A stretch of DNA of 64,000 bases, taken from Hoylesella marshii DSM 16973 = JCM 13450. GTDB taxonomy: Bacteria > Bacteroidota > Bacteroidia > Bacteroidales > Bacteroidaceae. The position numbers and the translations under genes were made by a program. Below the pieces are notes generated by a model. It was not told the origin of the DNA. It did not search any database and worked only from the letters and a program-made list of their open reading frames with translations. The stretch's first letter is position 1. Each line of letters begins with the position of its first letter. Positions 38,145-46,837 of the stretch are shown piece after piece. The stretch covers positions 1,199,887 through 1,263,886 of the forward strand of contig NZ_GL397214.1 in assembly GCF_000146675.1 (NCBI RefSeq), read 5' to 3'.

Positions 38145-39065
38145 TCAACCTTTTTTCAGTTGTTTGATGTAGTTATCAATGGTTTCCCATCCTTTCGGCT
38201 GCTTCATGTTGATTTGGTCTGTTGCGGTGGAAAGGTCGGTGCGTGTCAGTGGCGTATCTTTTGTTTTCCCCAAGACAAGTTCATTACGAGCAATCGCAGA
38301 TTGCCATTCATCAGTAATGAACCCTCGAAGATTAAGACTTTGCATGAGATATGCCAGCTGGCGATTGTTGTTTGATTTCAAAACACCTTTTAGTTTACAA
38401 GCAAAAAAGTCTTTGAGTATCTTGGCAGATATGTGGGTCGTGAATAATTGGATTTCGTTGATGCAAGCGGTAAGAATCTCAATTTGCTTATCTGTAAACT
38501 CGGATTGAAATGGATTTATTCCTTTACCAACGATGACCGGTTTCTTTTTCTGCTCACATGGTTCATCGTTTACCAAGACAGAAGAGCGAGACCGATCAGT
38601 TTGTACCTCTGTCAATTCAATTCGTTCTATTTCTGCCATGAGATATTTTGCGTATCGTTCATATAGAATTGCATCAACAAGATACGAGAACATCGGCAGG
38701 ACATCATTATATAAGGTGTGTGTCTCAATGTATTTCGCATATTCAAACGAAGATACAGAGAATGAGGCATATTTCTGTTTTTGTTCTTTGGTCAGTGATT
38801 CAAAGAAGGAGCTTTCCCACAAAAAGTCATCATCGTTGTAATATTCCTCTACACATGCAAGAGCAGGATAATTCAGATAAATGGAGGATAGTTCATCGGT
38901 CATTCGGATATATTCTTTTTGCAAAATCTCTTTGAACTGTATATTGTTGATGCAACCTTTCTTCCTCAGAATATTTCCAATGAGCACATTGTAGGTCTGA
39001 GTAATGCAATAGCTTAATATTCGCTGAATACTGTCAAGCTGTATCCTTAGATTGTCATTTTCCAT
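38145..39065 (-). CDS. Hypothetical cytoplasmic protein of the element
   Basis: 306 residues without signal peptide, membrane segment or recognisable motif. The N-terminal half is helical (IQRILSYCITQTYNVLIGNIL); the C-terminal half has KILKDFFACKLKGVLKSNNN and LAYLMQSLNLRGFITDEWQ, which look like a small DNA-binding wing. It takes the place of the DUF1643 gene in the left remnant, between the replication module and the right attachment site, so this is a variable cargo position. Not recognised. Confidence 0.65.
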   Translation of the reverse strand: MENDNLRIQLDSIQRILSYCITQTYNVLIGNILRKKGCINNIQFKEILQKEYIRMTDELSSIYLNYPALACVEEYYNDDDFLWESSFFESLTKEQKQKYASFSVSSFEYAKYIETHTLYNDVLPMFSYLVDAILYERYAKYLMAEIERIELTEVQTDRSRSSVLVNDEPCEQKKKPVIVGKGINPFQSEFTDKQIEILTACINEIQLFTTHISAKILKDFFACKLKGVLKSNNNRQLAYLMQSLNLRGFITDEWQSAIARNELVLGKTKDTPLTRTDLSTATDQINMKQPKGWETIDNYIKQLKKG

Positions 39066-39263
39066 TTTTGCAATTTTCTAAGATAGGTATTGTTTACAAA
39101 GATAGGGCATTCGTTGGAGAAAAAGCCAAGAAAGGGAAATAAACAGAATAAAAGGGAAGAGTTGTCGTTAATTAAATATAAATCTGAGTGGCGAAAAACT
39201 ATAAAAGTATACCTTTTTCATTGTATTGTTATATAGTGCACTTTTAGTACATTCTGAAAAAGA

Positions 39264-39317
39264 AGAATCCATTGTAAATCAAAGACTTACAAGGGGTTTG
39301 TAGTACCCCAGACCCGG
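39264..39317. other. Attachment-site copy 2 (internal)
   Basis: GTACCCCAGACCCGG (39303-39317, one extra C against the other copies) is preceded by the dyad AATCCATTGTAAAT ... ACTTACAAGGGGTTT. It is the junction of the 20-kb element with the 4-kb right unit. Bases 39299-39531 repeat 19009-19241 (left end), and 39146-39300 resemble 43196-43340 (right end). Confidence 0.82.
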
Positions 39318-39503
39318 TACAAGATCGTGAAAACAAGAGAAACGAGAAGAATATATAATACTGATAATCAGTAATTTGAGTTTTTCTCATTTTTACCAAA
39401 TTAGCCCATTTTTGCCTGTTTTTTGTTAGATAAGTACACTTTGATATTCAAGACTTTTTAGTATCTTTGCAAAATAAGAAAACACCTGAAAATAAACGAG
39501 TTA

Positions 39504-39938
39504 ATGATTTTACTCGGTTTGAAATGTGTGACGAGCATTTATCCTTTGCGCCTGTATTGTGGTCTGTGTTTCTGCGATGTGAAAGACTTAACCTATAAGA
39601 ATATCGACTATACCAACCATCTTTTGAAGTTTGAGCAGAATAAAACCAAAGGACATTCTGCCAATAGCGGTGTGGTTATCCCTTTGAACGATGGTTTGCT
39701 TTCATTGATAGGAGAAGATCCAGAAAACTTAGATTCATCCATTTTCAACTTACCCACTTATGAGAGCTGTTGCAAATCAGTAAAACGGTGGGTAAAGCGT
39801 GCAGGAATCAATAAACACATCAGCTGGCACATGGCACGCCATACATTCGGTACGCTTGCTTTGAGTGCGGGAATTCCTATTGAGAGTATCGCCAAGATGA
39901 TGGGAAACGCTTCAATCGCTAGCACACAGATATAATTG
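39504..39938 (+). pseudogene. Broken mosaic integrase
   Basis: The promoter and leader match those of the integrase at 19270, then about 790 bases are missing and the frame resumes at the catalytic domain. The catalytic Arg is Cys (LYCGLCFCDVK). From about WHMARHTFGTLAL the sequence switches to a different integrase lineage (GIPIESIAKMMGNASIASTQI) and stops exactly where the nucleophile Tyr should be. It cannot be catalytic. Confidence 0.88.
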
Positions 39939-39965
39939 CATAGAAAGGCAACTTCTTATCATCGG

Positions 39966-40868
39966 CTAAAATTCGATATTCAAACCGGCAGAAGCATAAG
40001 GAGATACTTGGAAATAGCATGACCTGTCCCGAAACATACTCTTTAAGCTCCTGTCAGTGATTTCCGCAGGGCGTATAACATGAATGCCGGCCGTGAGGGG
40101 AATAGAGATGCGTTTGCCGAGTTTTATTTCGGGGCGGAAGCCAGCGATAATGTATTGGTGGGAGAAGATTTTGTCTTTTCCGTCCTGCACCATCAGCGCC
40201 ATTTGTCCCTTCATTTCCGCCACGATGTTCAGACTTAAATGCCTGTTCGCATTATATCCCGCCGACATTTCCACACCGTCCATCATCGAGATTTTTACGG
40301 TATATTTTCCAGCCGTCGCCCAGTTTAGGTAAAAGGCGGGGAACAGCATCGGATAGCCGAAGGAGTTATTCAGAACAATCCCCCCGCCCAATTCAAGATT
40401 CGGTTTCAGATGATAGATGAAAACCACTCCCACACTGCCCAAAACGTTCTTGAACCTGATTTTGGAAAGCTTAGTGCTCGGCATATAAATGCCGCCTCCG
40501 ACGGTGGCGAGCATCGACCATCTGTCATTCAAAGGCCTTAAATGATTCAGGCTCAGGCCGAGGTTCATTATCTCGTCGATGACCAAAGGCTCCGTGAAAC
40601 CTTTGTTATCGAGCCTTACATATGCTCCTCCCACACTGAGTGCCCACATGGTAGGGCGTTTGTTTTCATCGAGTTTCATCGACAGCGGAATATTGACACC
40701 GCCCTGATAAACAACCGCCGAACCTTTGCTGTTTCCCACTTTCCTGTCCGTATCGCCTTCTGTCATTCGATAATCCGATTCTCCGAAATATTCGGTTTTG
40801 AACATGATTTGAGCATTTAAGCTCGTGCAGGCAGCCATCATTAATTCTAAAAGCAATATTTTTTTCAT
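39966..40868 (-). CDS. Outer-membrane beta-barrel-like protein (DUF6268-type)
   Basis: The start MKKILLLELMMAACTSLNAQ gives a signal peptide cleaved after LNA; a longer frame adds 21 unlikely residues. The rest alternates aromatic and polar residues as in beta-barrels and ends AGLNIEF with a terminal Phe, a typical outer-membrane signature. It is divergent from the two-component system and has a good promoter (CAAA at 40929-40932 and CAAAGTTA at 40901-40908 on the plus strand), next to a direct-repeat operator. It is likely the target of the response regulator. Confidence 0.75.
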   Translation of the reverse strand: MKKILLLELMMAACTSLNAQIMFKTEYFGESDYRMTEGDTDRKVGNSKGSAVVYQGGVNIPLSMKLDENKRPTMWALSVGGAYVRLDNKGFTEPLVIDEIMNLGLSLNHLRPLNDRWSMLATVGGGIYMPSTKLSKIRFKNVLGSVGVVFIYHLKPNLELGGGIVLNNSFGYPMLFPAFYLNWATAGKYTVKISMMDGVEMSAGYNANRHLSLNIVAEMKGQMALMVQDGKDKIFSHQYIIAGFRPEIKLGKRISIPLTAGIHVIRPAEITDRSLKSMFRDRSCYFQVSPYASAGLNIEF

Positions 40869-40900
40869 CTTGGTATTTATGAATGAATAATAATCTGCCA

Positions 40901-40969
40901 CAAAGTTATATATCCGACCGTCATTTGCCAAAATCTCTTTGACGAATCACAGCTTTACCTTTGACGAAT
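40901..40969 (-). promoter_or_regulatory. Promoter with candidate LytTR operator
   Basis: Minus strand: -7 TAACTTTG (40908-40901), 20-base spacer, -33 TTTG (40932-40929). Immediately upstream are two direct repeats CTTTGACGAAT at 40937-40947 and 40959-40969, exactly 22 bp apart, the two-turn spacing used by LytTR dimers. Confidence 0.65.
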
Positions 40970-40992
40970 AATAATATTTTCATTTAATCCGT

Positions 40993-41000
40993 TAACTTTG
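40993..41000 (+). promoter_or_regulatory. -7 element before the histidine kinase
   Basis: TAACTTTG four bases before the ATG; a transcript from it would be leaderless or nearly so. No -33 box at the proper spacing; the direct repeats at 40937-40969 lie upstream and may replace it. Confidence 0.45.
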
Positions 41001-41004
41001 CAGT

Positions 41005-42030
41005 ATGAATATCGACTTGATAAAAAAAGACCGATACATTATTATCCCATTTTGGATATTGATGTTTTTTATTTTCTGGCTTCAGGTGATGCCGCAAACG
41101 GCGTCGGCACTCGAATCGGTGCTGTTTGCTGCACTTCTGATCATTACGATATGCCCTGTTGCCAACTACCTGAGCGGACCTTTGCTGCTGCGAGCCATGA
41201 AACAGAAAGAAGCAGGGCGGTTTGCCGGGCAGTTTGCCGCGTTATCGCTGGTTGTGGGACTTGTTTTCGTGAGCTGCATCGAACTGTTTTCCGGTTTGGA
41301 AAAGGCGGGGGTGTTTCTCGTGTCAGGCTGTTTCAACTTGTCAGCAACGCAACCTTACGCCTTTTTCGTACCTGTTTCGGCGGGTGTTATCATCAATATC
41401 GCCATTTGTGGACTGCGTTTCTTTTTGGAATATGTCAGGTCGCAGCAGCGGCTTGCCGAATATCGGTTGTGCACGCTCAGGCATCAAATGACGCCTCACT
41501 TCATGTTCAACGTGCTGAACGACATACACGTGCTGATGCAGACCGATGTGGAACTGGCGTCGGAACTGCTGATAAGGTATTCCGAGATATTGCGTTATCA
41601 GCTGTATAGCGGGGACAGGCAAAGCGTAACGCTCGGCGAGGACGTGCAATTCCTGAAAGATTTCATTGCCGTGGAGCAGTTGCGCCGGGACGACAGGCTC
41701 ACGGTGTCGTGTTCGTGGGAGATTGAAAACGCACAGGTGAAAATCCCGGCATTGCTCTTCATTGCGTTTGTGGAAAATGCGTTCAAGCATGTTGCCGGTG
41801 CTGATATGGAAAAAGGAGATATCGATATTTGTCTGCGGCAGGCGGGCAGTACCATCTTTCTTGAAGTAAAAAACTCTAAACCGGCATTGCCTGCAAGAAG
41901 AACAGATACGGGAGGGAGGGGACTTAAAAACATAAAAGAGCGGTTGGATATACTCTGTTTCGGAAAATATGACTTGACAATCGATGAAACGGAAAACTGC
42001 TATCATACAAAACTCGTAATTGATTTCTAA
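41005..42030 (+). CDS. LytS-type sensor histidine kinase
   Basis: Inner-membrane kinase with about four membrane segments in residues 12-140 and the His_kinase signature LRHQMTPHFMFNVLNDIHVL (phospho-acceptor His in RHQMTPHF). A HATPase domain follows with FVENAFKHVA and GRGLKNIKERLDILCF. Its input is unknown, since no extracytoplasmic sensor domain is seen. The response regulator frame follows after 40 bases. GC is higher than in the neighbouring 20-kb element. Confidence 0.9.
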   Translation: MNIDLIKKDRYIIIPFWILMFFIFWLQVMPQTASALESVLFAALLIITICPVANYLSGPLLLRAMKQKEAGRFAGQFAALSLVVGLVFVSCIELFSGLEKAGVFLVSGCFNLSATQPYAFFVPVSAGVIINIAICGLRFFLEYVRSQQRLAEYRLCTLRHQMTPHFMFNVLNDIHVLMQTDVELASELLIRYSEILRYQLYSGDRQSVTLGEDVQFLKDFIAVEQLRRDDRLTVSCSWEIENAQVKIPALLFIAFVENAFKHVAGADMEKGDIDICLRQAGSTIFLEVKNSKPALPARRTDTGGRGLKNIKERLDILCFGKYDLTIDETENCYHTKLVIDF

Positions 42031-42070
42031 ACCGATGGTGGAAATGATATTGAAAACGAACCCGTACAGG

Positions 42071-42775
42071 ATGAAATGTTTGGTGGTGGACGACGAGTCA
42101 ATTGCCGTAAAAGGAATTGCGAACTATATCGGAAAGTTGGATTTTCTGGAAGTTGCCGCTTCCTGTTCGTCGGCGTCGGAGGCTGCCGAAATCCTCCGAA
42201 ACAAAGAGATTGATCTGATGTTTCTGGATATTAACATGCCCTGTCTTTCCGGATTGGACTTTTTGGAGTCGTTGGATAAACCGCCATTGACCATCATCAC
42301 CACGGCATATTCGGAATATGCGCTCGATGGTTTCCGATTGCACGTTACAGATTATCTGATGAAACCCATTGCCTTTCAGCGCTTCTTTCAGGCGGTATCG
42401 AAAGCACGGGAGATGTTTCTCCTGCAAAGCGGACGCGAAGAAACAACGGCTCCGGGCATGTATATCAGGCAGGGAGATTCCTTCAAGCGGATTGCATGGG
42501 AAGACATTCTCTACGCGGAGGGTATGCAGAACTACGTAAGACTGCATTTCGAGGACAGGGTTTTGACCATTCACCAAACCATGACGTCTTTAGAAGAAAT
42601 GTTGCCCCGAGAAGCCTTTTTCAGAATACACCGATCCTTTCTTGTCAACATATCCCATATAGATACCATTTCGGGAGGGCGGATTTTCATGGGCGGGAAA
42701 GAACTTCCCGTCTCAAAGCAGCGAAAAGACGAGCTGTTGCGGTCTGTTGTGTATAAGAATCTGATAAGTAAATAG
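42071..42775 (+). CDS. LytTR-family response regulator
   Basis: Receiver domain starting MKCLVVDDESIAVKG, with phospho-acceptor Asp in LMFLDINMPC and Lys in YLMKPI. A LytTR DNA-binding domain follows with FKRIAWEDILYAEGMQNYV, FFRIHRSFLVNISHI and LPVSKQRKDELL. Partner of the kinase upstream; upstream ATGs at 42020 and 42035 would overlap the kinase stop or add an atypical tail. It probably binds the direct repeats at 40937-40969. Confidence 0.92.
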   Translation: MKCLVVDDESIAVKGIANYIGKLDFLEVAASCSSASEAAEILRNKEIDLMFLDINMPCLSGLDFLESLDKPPLTIITTAYSEYALDGFRLHVTDYLMKPIAFQRFFQAVSKAREMFLLQSGREETTAPGMYIRQGDSFKRIAWEDILYAEGMQNYVRLHFEDRVLTIHQTMTSLEEMLPREAFFRIHRSFLVNISHIDTISGGRIFMGGKELPVSKQRKDELLRSVVYKNLISK

Positions 42776-42966
42776 CAATGACAGTACGAGAAACTCATTG
42801 AGAGTTCTTTTGTATGTGTACCAAAGGCAGTCGATATGGGAGCAGAATCCTTTGCAGAGTATGAATAATAAAGAAATTCAAGTATGTATGGCAAACTTCC
42901 GAATAAAATGGGATCACTCAATAAGAACGAGAGTGTGTCCAAATGGTCATATTCTCTTTTTCTGCA

Positions 42967-42998
42967 CAAAGCCCCGACTTTCTCAAGCCAGGGCTTTA
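42967..42998 (+). terminator. Possible terminator downstream of the response regulator
   Basis: AAAGCCC and GGGCTTT form a 7-bp stem with a 16-base loop, without a clear T-run. The stretch 42776-43196 otherwise shows no recognisable gene; an 85-codon frame at 43042-43299 runs into the attachment-site repeat and is not trusted. Confidence 0.4.
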
Positions 42999-43298
42999 CT
43001 ATTTCCTAAAGTTTTTATACCTTTAGGCATTCAAAATTACAATGCCAAAGATACACTTTCGTTCTTACATATACAACCAAATGCAAAGAATCGACAAAGA
43101 TATTGTGAAGTGCCCCCAAATCGTATCGGCGGATAACTTAAGCAATACAAAAAAGGAGGAGCGCATCACTTTGCACTTGCTTATGGAATTCGCCAGGGAA
43201 GAGTTGTCGTTAATTAAATATAAAACTAAGAGACGAAAAATCATAAAAGTACACCTTTCTCTTTGTTTTGTCATAAAGTACACTTTTAGTACGCCTTG

Positions 43299-43341
43299 AA
43301 AAAGAAAAATCCCTTGTAAATCAGCTATTTACGAGGGATTT
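43299..43341 (-). terminator. Terminator of tRNA-Leu, part of the attachment region
   Basis: Minus strand: AAATCCCTCGTAAAT pairs with ATTTACAAGGGATTT (one mismatch), then TTCTTTTTC. Diverged versions occur at 39264-39299 and 18976-19011, so each inserted element has brought a tRNA 3' end with its own terminator. Confidence 0.8.
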
Positions 43342-43342
43342 G

Positions 43343-43427
43343 TGGTACCCAGACCCGGGCTCGAACCGGGATGGATTGCTCCACTGGTGTTTGAGACCAG
43401 CGCGTCTACCTATTCCGCCATCTGGGC
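43343..43427 (-). tRNA. tRNA-Leu (anticodon CAA)
   Basis: Minus strand, 85 bases with encoded CCA. The acceptor stem is GCCCAGA/TCTGGGT, the anticodon arm is CTGGT-CTCAAAC-ACCAG giving CAA, a long variable arm follows, and the T-arm is CCGGGTTCGAGCCCGG-like (read CCCGGTTCGAGCCCGGG). The 3' end from 43345 to 43358 is the integration target of the elements to its left. Confidence 0.96.
43345..43358. other. Attachment-site copy 3 (right end, within tRNA-Leu)
   Basis: GTACCCAGACCCGG, shared with 19013-19026 and, with one inserted C, 39303-39317. It covers the T-arm and acceptor part of the tRNA. Confidence 0.82.
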
Positions 43428-43437
43428 ATAGCGTGTG

Positions 43438-43468
43438 CAAAGGTACGCATTAATTTCAAACGACCAAA
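43438..43468 (-). promoter_or_regulatory. Promoter of tRNA-Leu
   Basis: Minus strand TTTG (43468-43465), 19-base spacer, TACCTTTG (43445-43438): exact consensus, ten bases before the mature tRNA 5' end. Confidence 0.75.
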
Positions 43469-43570
43469 ATTTTTTGAAGAAAAGTGGCTATCAGTCTTGC
43501 TAAAATACGTTTCATTTGCTATATCTTAGGCTCTGTTTCATCACATTCGTTACAATCCTTTTGTCTGCTT

Positions 43571-44041
43571 TCAATAGGTTTCAATGGCTTTTCTTCGTCG
43601 TGCCCGCTCCTTTCGTGACACTTTATTTCGCTTGAAAAGGGCGAAGAAATCGAAGCCGACTCCTGCACTCGTAGGTGCAAATTGCTTGGCATAGGTGGCG
43701 ATTTCTTTGGGCGTAACGGTGGGTTTCAGTTGGTTACCATAAACAATCACCTCGTCCATTCTCACCTGCTTGGGCAACATATACACCGTGTCTTTTAGTT
43801 CCAAAAGAGACAGGGTGCGTCGTAAGTAATTGCCATGTGTCAGTGTGATGCTTGTGACGGATGTCGGTAAAAAGTATCGACCGAAAGCGTCTGTATCGAG
43901 TCGTCTATTCGTATTTGTATAAATTTGCGCATAACGAATGGGCAGATGCGTATCAATGTCTAATACCACACCCTGCCGTTGCCCCTTGCAACCGATACTT
44001 ACAAGGAAAGAAAGAAACAATATATACGACATTCTCTGCAT
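43571..44041 (-). CDS. Secreted protein with carboxypeptidase-regulatory-like (beta-sandwich) domain
   Basis: An N-terminal signal with possible lipobox (LVSIGC) is followed by a short CarboxypepD_reg-like domain: GVVLDIDTHLPIRYAQIYTN, then TDAFGRYFLP and ITLTHGNYLRRTLSL. This fold is common in Bacteroidota envelope proteins, often at the N-terminus of TonB receptors, but here it stands alone. The C-terminal 40 residues are basic (RRKAIETY). The first ATG at 44041 or one three codons later could be used. Function unknown. Confidence 0.75.
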   Translation of the reverse strand: MQRMSYILFLSFLVSIGCKGQRQGVVLDIDTHLPIRYAQIYTNTNRRLDTDAFGRYFLPTSVTSITLTHGNYLRRTLSLLELKDTVYMLPKQVRMDEVIVYGNQLKPTVTPKEIATYAKQFAPTSAGVGFDFFALFKRNKVSRKERARRRKAIETY

Positions 44042-44246
44042 GTCTCATCGGTTTTCCCTTGTACAAATATAGTCAATTTTCATAAGTCCTTTTTATATAA
44101 GCGATTACTTTTAGGTATTGTTGTCTTCCCTTTACATACGGAAACATCCGCTTTTCAATCCCGTTAATGTAAGATAATCACCGCCTTTTCGGGTTAAATT
44201 ATGCTAAACCACCTTGGCTCTCTGATTTTTTATGACATCTTATCCA

Positions 44247-44254
44247 TATATTTG
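44247..44254 (+). promoter_or_regulatory. -7 element of the OmpA-like gene
   Basis: TATATTTG, 112 bases before the chosen ATG; it lies inside the longer open frame starting at 44201 and so argues against that start. Confidence 0.55.
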
Positions 44255-44365
44255 CAATTTGCGATTGTAGCACTTCTGCCGAGGAAATGTCCTTTAAAAA
44301 GGCGTTTTGAGGCACGGGTATGTTCCATTCGCACACTACAAAACAACAATTATAGACTTATATCA

Positions 44366-45202
44366 ATGAAGAAGAACGTATTATTTTTAGCCGTTATGGC
44401 CGGTGCAATGCTCATCAGCAGTTGTGCCAGTAAAAAGGATTTAGAAAATTGTCAGGCAGAGAATAAGAAACTGACCTCCGAGTATCAGAGCACGAAAGAG
44501 CAGCTGGCAGCCAGTCAGGCGCGTGTTACCAGCCTCGAAGACCGTCTTGCTCAGCAGAAGAGAGATTATGCTGCTTTGCAGAATTCACTTGATAAGAGCC
44601 TCAACAATGCGAATTCCAACAACATCAACATCTCTAAGTTGGTAGACCAAATCAATGAGTCCAACCAATATATACGCCATTTGGTAGAGGTGAAGAGTAA
44701 GAGTGACTCGCTGAACATGGTGCTGACCAACAACCTTACCCGCTCTTTGAGCAAGGAAGAAATGAAAGAGGTTGATGTGCAAGTGTTGAAAGGAGTAGTT
44801 TATATCTCGTTGGCCGACAATATGTTGTACAAGAGTGGCAGTTACGAGATTAACGATCGTGCAGCCGAGACCTTGTCGAAGATTGCAAAAATCATCACCG
44901 ACTACAAAGACTACGACGTACTGATAGAAGGTAATACTGATAATGTGCCCATTTCAAGAGAGAATATTCGCAACAACTGGGACCTCTCTTGTCTGCGTGC
45001 TTCCAGTGTTGTTCAGTATTTGCAGACACGCTATGGCGTAGACCCCAAACGCATGACAGCCGGTGGTCGCGGAGAGTATAACCCCCTGTCTGACAACAGC
45101 ACCGCACTCGGTAAGCAGCGCAACCGCCGTACCCAGATTATCATTACACCTAAACTCGACCAATTCATGGACCTCATCGATAAGGCTCCTGAAGAAAAAT
45201 AA
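44366..45202 (+). CDS. OmpA-family lipoprotein with coiled coil
   Basis: The start MKKNVLFLAVMAGAMLISSC gives a lipoprotein signal (lipobox ISSC). A coiled coil of about 100 residues follows (LENCQAENKKLTSEYQSTKE, LAASQARVTSLEDRLAQQ), then the OmpA peptidoglycan-binding domain with VLIEGNTDNVPI, NNWDLSCLRASSVVQYL and KQRNRRTQIIITP. It links the outer membrane to peptidoglycan. It is monocistronic with its own promoter and terminator. Confidence 0.92.
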   Translation: MKKNVLFLAVMAGAMLISSCASKKDLENCQAENKKLTSEYQSTKEQLAASQARVTSLEDRLAQQKRDYAALQNSLDKSLNNANSNNINISKLVDQINESNQYIRHLVEVKSKSDSLNMVLTNNLTRSLSKEEMKEVDVQVLKGVVYISLADNMLYKSGSYEINDRAAETLSKIAKIITDYKDYDVLIEGNTDNVPISRENIRNNWDLSCLRASSVVQYLQTRYGVDPKRMTAGGRGEYNPLSDNSTALGKQRNRRTQIIITPKLDQFMDLIDKAPEEK

Positions 45203-45288
45203 CGGAGAATCAAGTGTCGGCAGTACATCCTTTACAAGTCAGACCACAGGTCGTTGACACCTGCAGACACACGATTCTCGCACAAGCA

Positions 45289-45345
45289 AGATAGCTTTCA
45301 CACAGTCCGAGAAAAGGACTTTCGTCGTGAAAGCTATCCTTTTTT
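45289..45345 (+). terminator. Terminator of the OmpA-like gene
   Basis: GATAGCTTTCAC pairs with GTGAAAGCTATC, followed by CTTTTTTG. The right arm contains the dispersed AAAGCTATCCTTT motif (45330-45342). Confidence 0.85.
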
Positions 45346-45444
45346 GTGTATATGCCTCGGTTTTAATATGATTTAACCCTTTTCTACGTTCTCTGCATGC
45401 AAGGTTCTCATCTTATCGCGTTTAAAGAGTAGAACCTAAACAGA

Positions 45445-46191
45445 ATGAATATGAAGAAGAAACACCTATGGGCAACGACACTCGCCTTGCTATCAGCCAC
45501 GTTCCTTTGGCAGTCTTGTCTCGACAACGGCGAAGACAACACCCGAATCCTCTTTCCCAATGCGCTCGTCACAGTAAAGCCCAACATCGACAACAGCGCT
45601 TTTTACATGCAACTCAACGATGAGGAAACCCTCTTGGCCACTAACATAAAGACCTCTCCCTTTGGAAAGAAAGAGGTGCGCGCATTGGTCAATTACACCC
45701 TCGAACGCCGCAAAGACCCACATTACAGCCATCTCGTGTGGGTGAATTGGATAGACAGCATACGAACGAAAGACATGGCACCATTTCTCGGAACACAAAA
45801 TGCAGCACGCTATGGAAACACCCCCGTAGAGATTGTAAAAGACTGGGTAAGTCTTGCAGAAGATGGTTATCTCACGTTAAGGTTCCGCACCCGATGGGGC
45901 AACACAGCCCGTCATTCCGTCAATCTCGTGCATACGGAAGATGTCAATACTCCCTATTGCGTGACGTTCTACCACAATGATAATGGCGATGCAAAAGAAA
46001 CTGTGGGCGACGGTCTGGTGGCTTTCCGGCTCCAAAACCTGCCCGACACAAAAGGGAAGACCGTACTTCTTACATTAAGATGGCTTTCTTACAGTGGCGA
46101 AAAGAGCACCGTATTTAAATATTGCTCACGCAAGACCGTCGCATCTTTCCCCGCTGCACCCACGCGAGCCATGCTCAAACCTCTCGACTAA
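45445..46191 (+). CDS. NigD-like lipoprotein
   Basis: A lipoprotein signal (TFLWQSC, cleavage at about residue 27) is followed by the NigD-like pattern: TVKPNIDNSAFYMQLNDEETL with LLATN, then VRALVNYTL and a beta-rich body ending TLRWLSYSG. NigD was named from a Prevotella nigrescin cluster; most homologs have unknown function. It ends 12 bases before the sigma factor gene, so the three genes here form an operon. Confidence 0.82.
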   Translation: MNMKKKHLWATTLALLSATFLWQSCLDNGEDNTRILFPNALVTVKPNIDNSAFYMQLNDEETLLATNIKTSPFGKKEVRALVNYTLERRKDPHYSHLVWVNWIDSIRTKDMAPFLGTQNAARYGNTPVEIVKDWVSLAEDGYLTLRFRTRWGNTARHSVNLVHTEDVNTPYCVTFYHNDNGDAKETVGDGLVAFRLQNLPDTKGKTVLLTLRWLSYSGEKSTVFKYCSRKTVASFPAAPTRAMLKPLD

Positions 46192-46203
46192 ACGGATTGG
46201 CAC

Positions 46204-46833
46204 GTGCGTTTCACTATCGGCGACAGAGAGAAACAACTCATCAAGCACCTTCATAGCGGTGAGAGAACCGCTATGAAGGAGTTTTATTCTCTCTACGCCG
46301 GCTATCTTTCAGCCGTGGGAAGCCGCTATATCAGCGACGATAACGACCTGAAAGACGTGCTTCAGGATAGCTTTCTCAAGATATTCACCCACATCGGCGA
46401 CTTCCATTATCAAGGGCAAGGCTCGCTCAAGGCGTGGGCTGCGCGCATCGTAGTGAATGTCGCCATTACGTTCTTACGGCAGCGACGACACGATGACTTG
46501 CTCCCAGCCGAGAATATGGCAGTCGGTGAAATGGAAACCGACGACCCGCCGATAGACGATATACCGCCCGAGGTCATCCACCAACTCGTGCGCGAATTGC
46601 CCGAAGGCTACCGAGCCGTGTTCAACCTCTATGTTTTCGAGCAAAAAAGCCACCGAGAGATTGCCCAAATATTAGGCATCAAGCAAGACAGTTCAGCCTC
46701 TCAACTCCATCGGGCGAAGAACTTGCTCGCACGAAAAATCGAACAATACAGAGCAGAACATGCAGACCCGTTAAGCCCGAGTGAGTATACTTTACATACG
46801 ATAACCCAACCATCAACCCTCTCAAAACAATAG
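46204..46833 (+). CDS. ECF-type RNA polymerase sigma factor
   Basis: Starts at GTG (46204). Region 2 is DLKDVLQDSFLKIFTHIGDF with the DNA-melting helix GSLKAWAARIVVNVAITFLR. Region 4 is LPEGYRAVFNLYVFEQKSHR and IAQILGIKQDSSASQLHRAK. The 209-residue length has a longer linker and C-terminal tail than average. It is followed four bases later by a protein with one membrane segment, its likely regulator. The regulon is unknown. Confidence 0.92.
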   Translation: MRFTIGDREKQLIKHLHSGERTAMKEFYSLYAGYLSAVGSRYISDDNDLKDVLQDSFLKIFTHIGDFHYQGQGSLKAWAARIVVNVAITFLRQRRHDDLLPAENMAVGEMETDDPPIDDIPPEVIHQLVRELPEGYRAVFNLYVFEQKSHREIAQILGIKQDSSASQLHRAKNLLARKIEQYRAEHADPLSPSEYTLHTITQPSTLSKQ

Positions 46834-46837
46834 TTAC

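Noticed and set aside
43042..43299. 85-codon plus-strand frame
   Set aside because: Its 3' third is the right-end att repeat and it has no recognisable domain; may be a remnant but not supported.
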